DNA from: Leptospirillum sp.
GTDB taxonomy: Bacteria > Nitrospirota > Leptospirillia > Leptospirillales > Leptospirillaceae
Direction: 5' to 3'
DNA length: 13,306 nt
Assembly: GCA_027346125.1 (NCBI GenBank)
Contig: DAIEST010000036.1
Span: 1-13,306, forward strand
Shown here: one piece after another, positions 13,299 through 13,306 of the stretch
Layout of the letters: the number at the start of each line of letters is the position of its first letter
Numbering within the stretch: the stretch's first letter is position 1
The notes under the pieces: generated by a model
What the model was told of the DNA's origin: nothing
The model's database searches: none
What the model saw: only the letters and a program-made list of their open reading frames with translations
Made by a program: the position numbers and the translations under genes

Positions 13299-13306
13299 CC
13301 TGAAGA

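Noticed and set aside
1..13306. CRISPR array, tRNA, rRNA or intact insertion sequence
   Set aside because: I saw no regularly spaced repeats with unique spacers, no cloverleaf or rRNA motifs, and only a broken transposase.

Overview
The window looks like chromosome of a Gram-negative (diderm) bacterium. It carries an Mla/MCE lipid-transport cluster, two lipoproteins with clear lipoboxes and a periplasmic-type beta-propeller, with moderate GC and frequent TTG starts. Protein style is compatible with Nitrospirota such as Leptospirillum, but this is a guess from composition and gene style; no marker here proves it.

Layout. (1) 2-466: 3' end of a DUF3105-like gene. (2) 514-4021, + strand: four-gene lipid-transport operon: MlaE-like permease, MlaF-like ATPase, MlaD-like MCE protein, and a TPR lipoprotein overlapping mlaD by 4 bp. 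(3) 4068-4459: a promoter candidate, a 61-codon one-helix membrane protein, a stretch that can fold into several hairpins, and a perfect A/T-flanked palindrome that should terminate transcription on both strands. (4) 4491-5681, - strand: secreted six-bladed NHL propeller with a structured leader. (5) 5981-7477 (-) and 7609-9045 (+): a divergent signalling pair, namely a membrane protein with a degenerate GGDEF-like domain and a HAMP-linked class III nucleotide cyclase. The cyclase is followed by a TPR-like lipoprotein (9071-9958) and a DsbA-fold protein (10023-10688). (6) 10689-12140: an accessory, partly decayed stretch with a frameshifted IS630-type transposase remnant, an apparently intact tag (3-methyladenine DNA glycosylase I), two tiny ORFs and a glyoxalase/VOC N-terminal fragment. 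(7) 12141-13298, - strand: purK, probably preceded by purE outside the window.

How they work together. Genes 514-4021 should form an envelope phospholipid transporter: MlaE/MlaF in the inner membrane, MlaD's MCE ring in the periplasm, and the TPR lipoprotein as a possible envelope partner. Its ATPase keeps Walker A but has substitutions at the Q-loop, signature, catalytic Glu and switch His. The cyclase likewise keeps its metal and transition-state residues but has Asn and Gln where the adenine-selecting Lys and Asp normally sit; its divergent neighbour has a GGDEF fold without the GGDEF motif; and the DsbA-fold protein has CxxS rather than CxxC. Several genes are thus family members with altered active sites, and these are the best leads. 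I see no CRISPR array, tRNA, rRNA or intact mobile element, and no convincing wholly new system.
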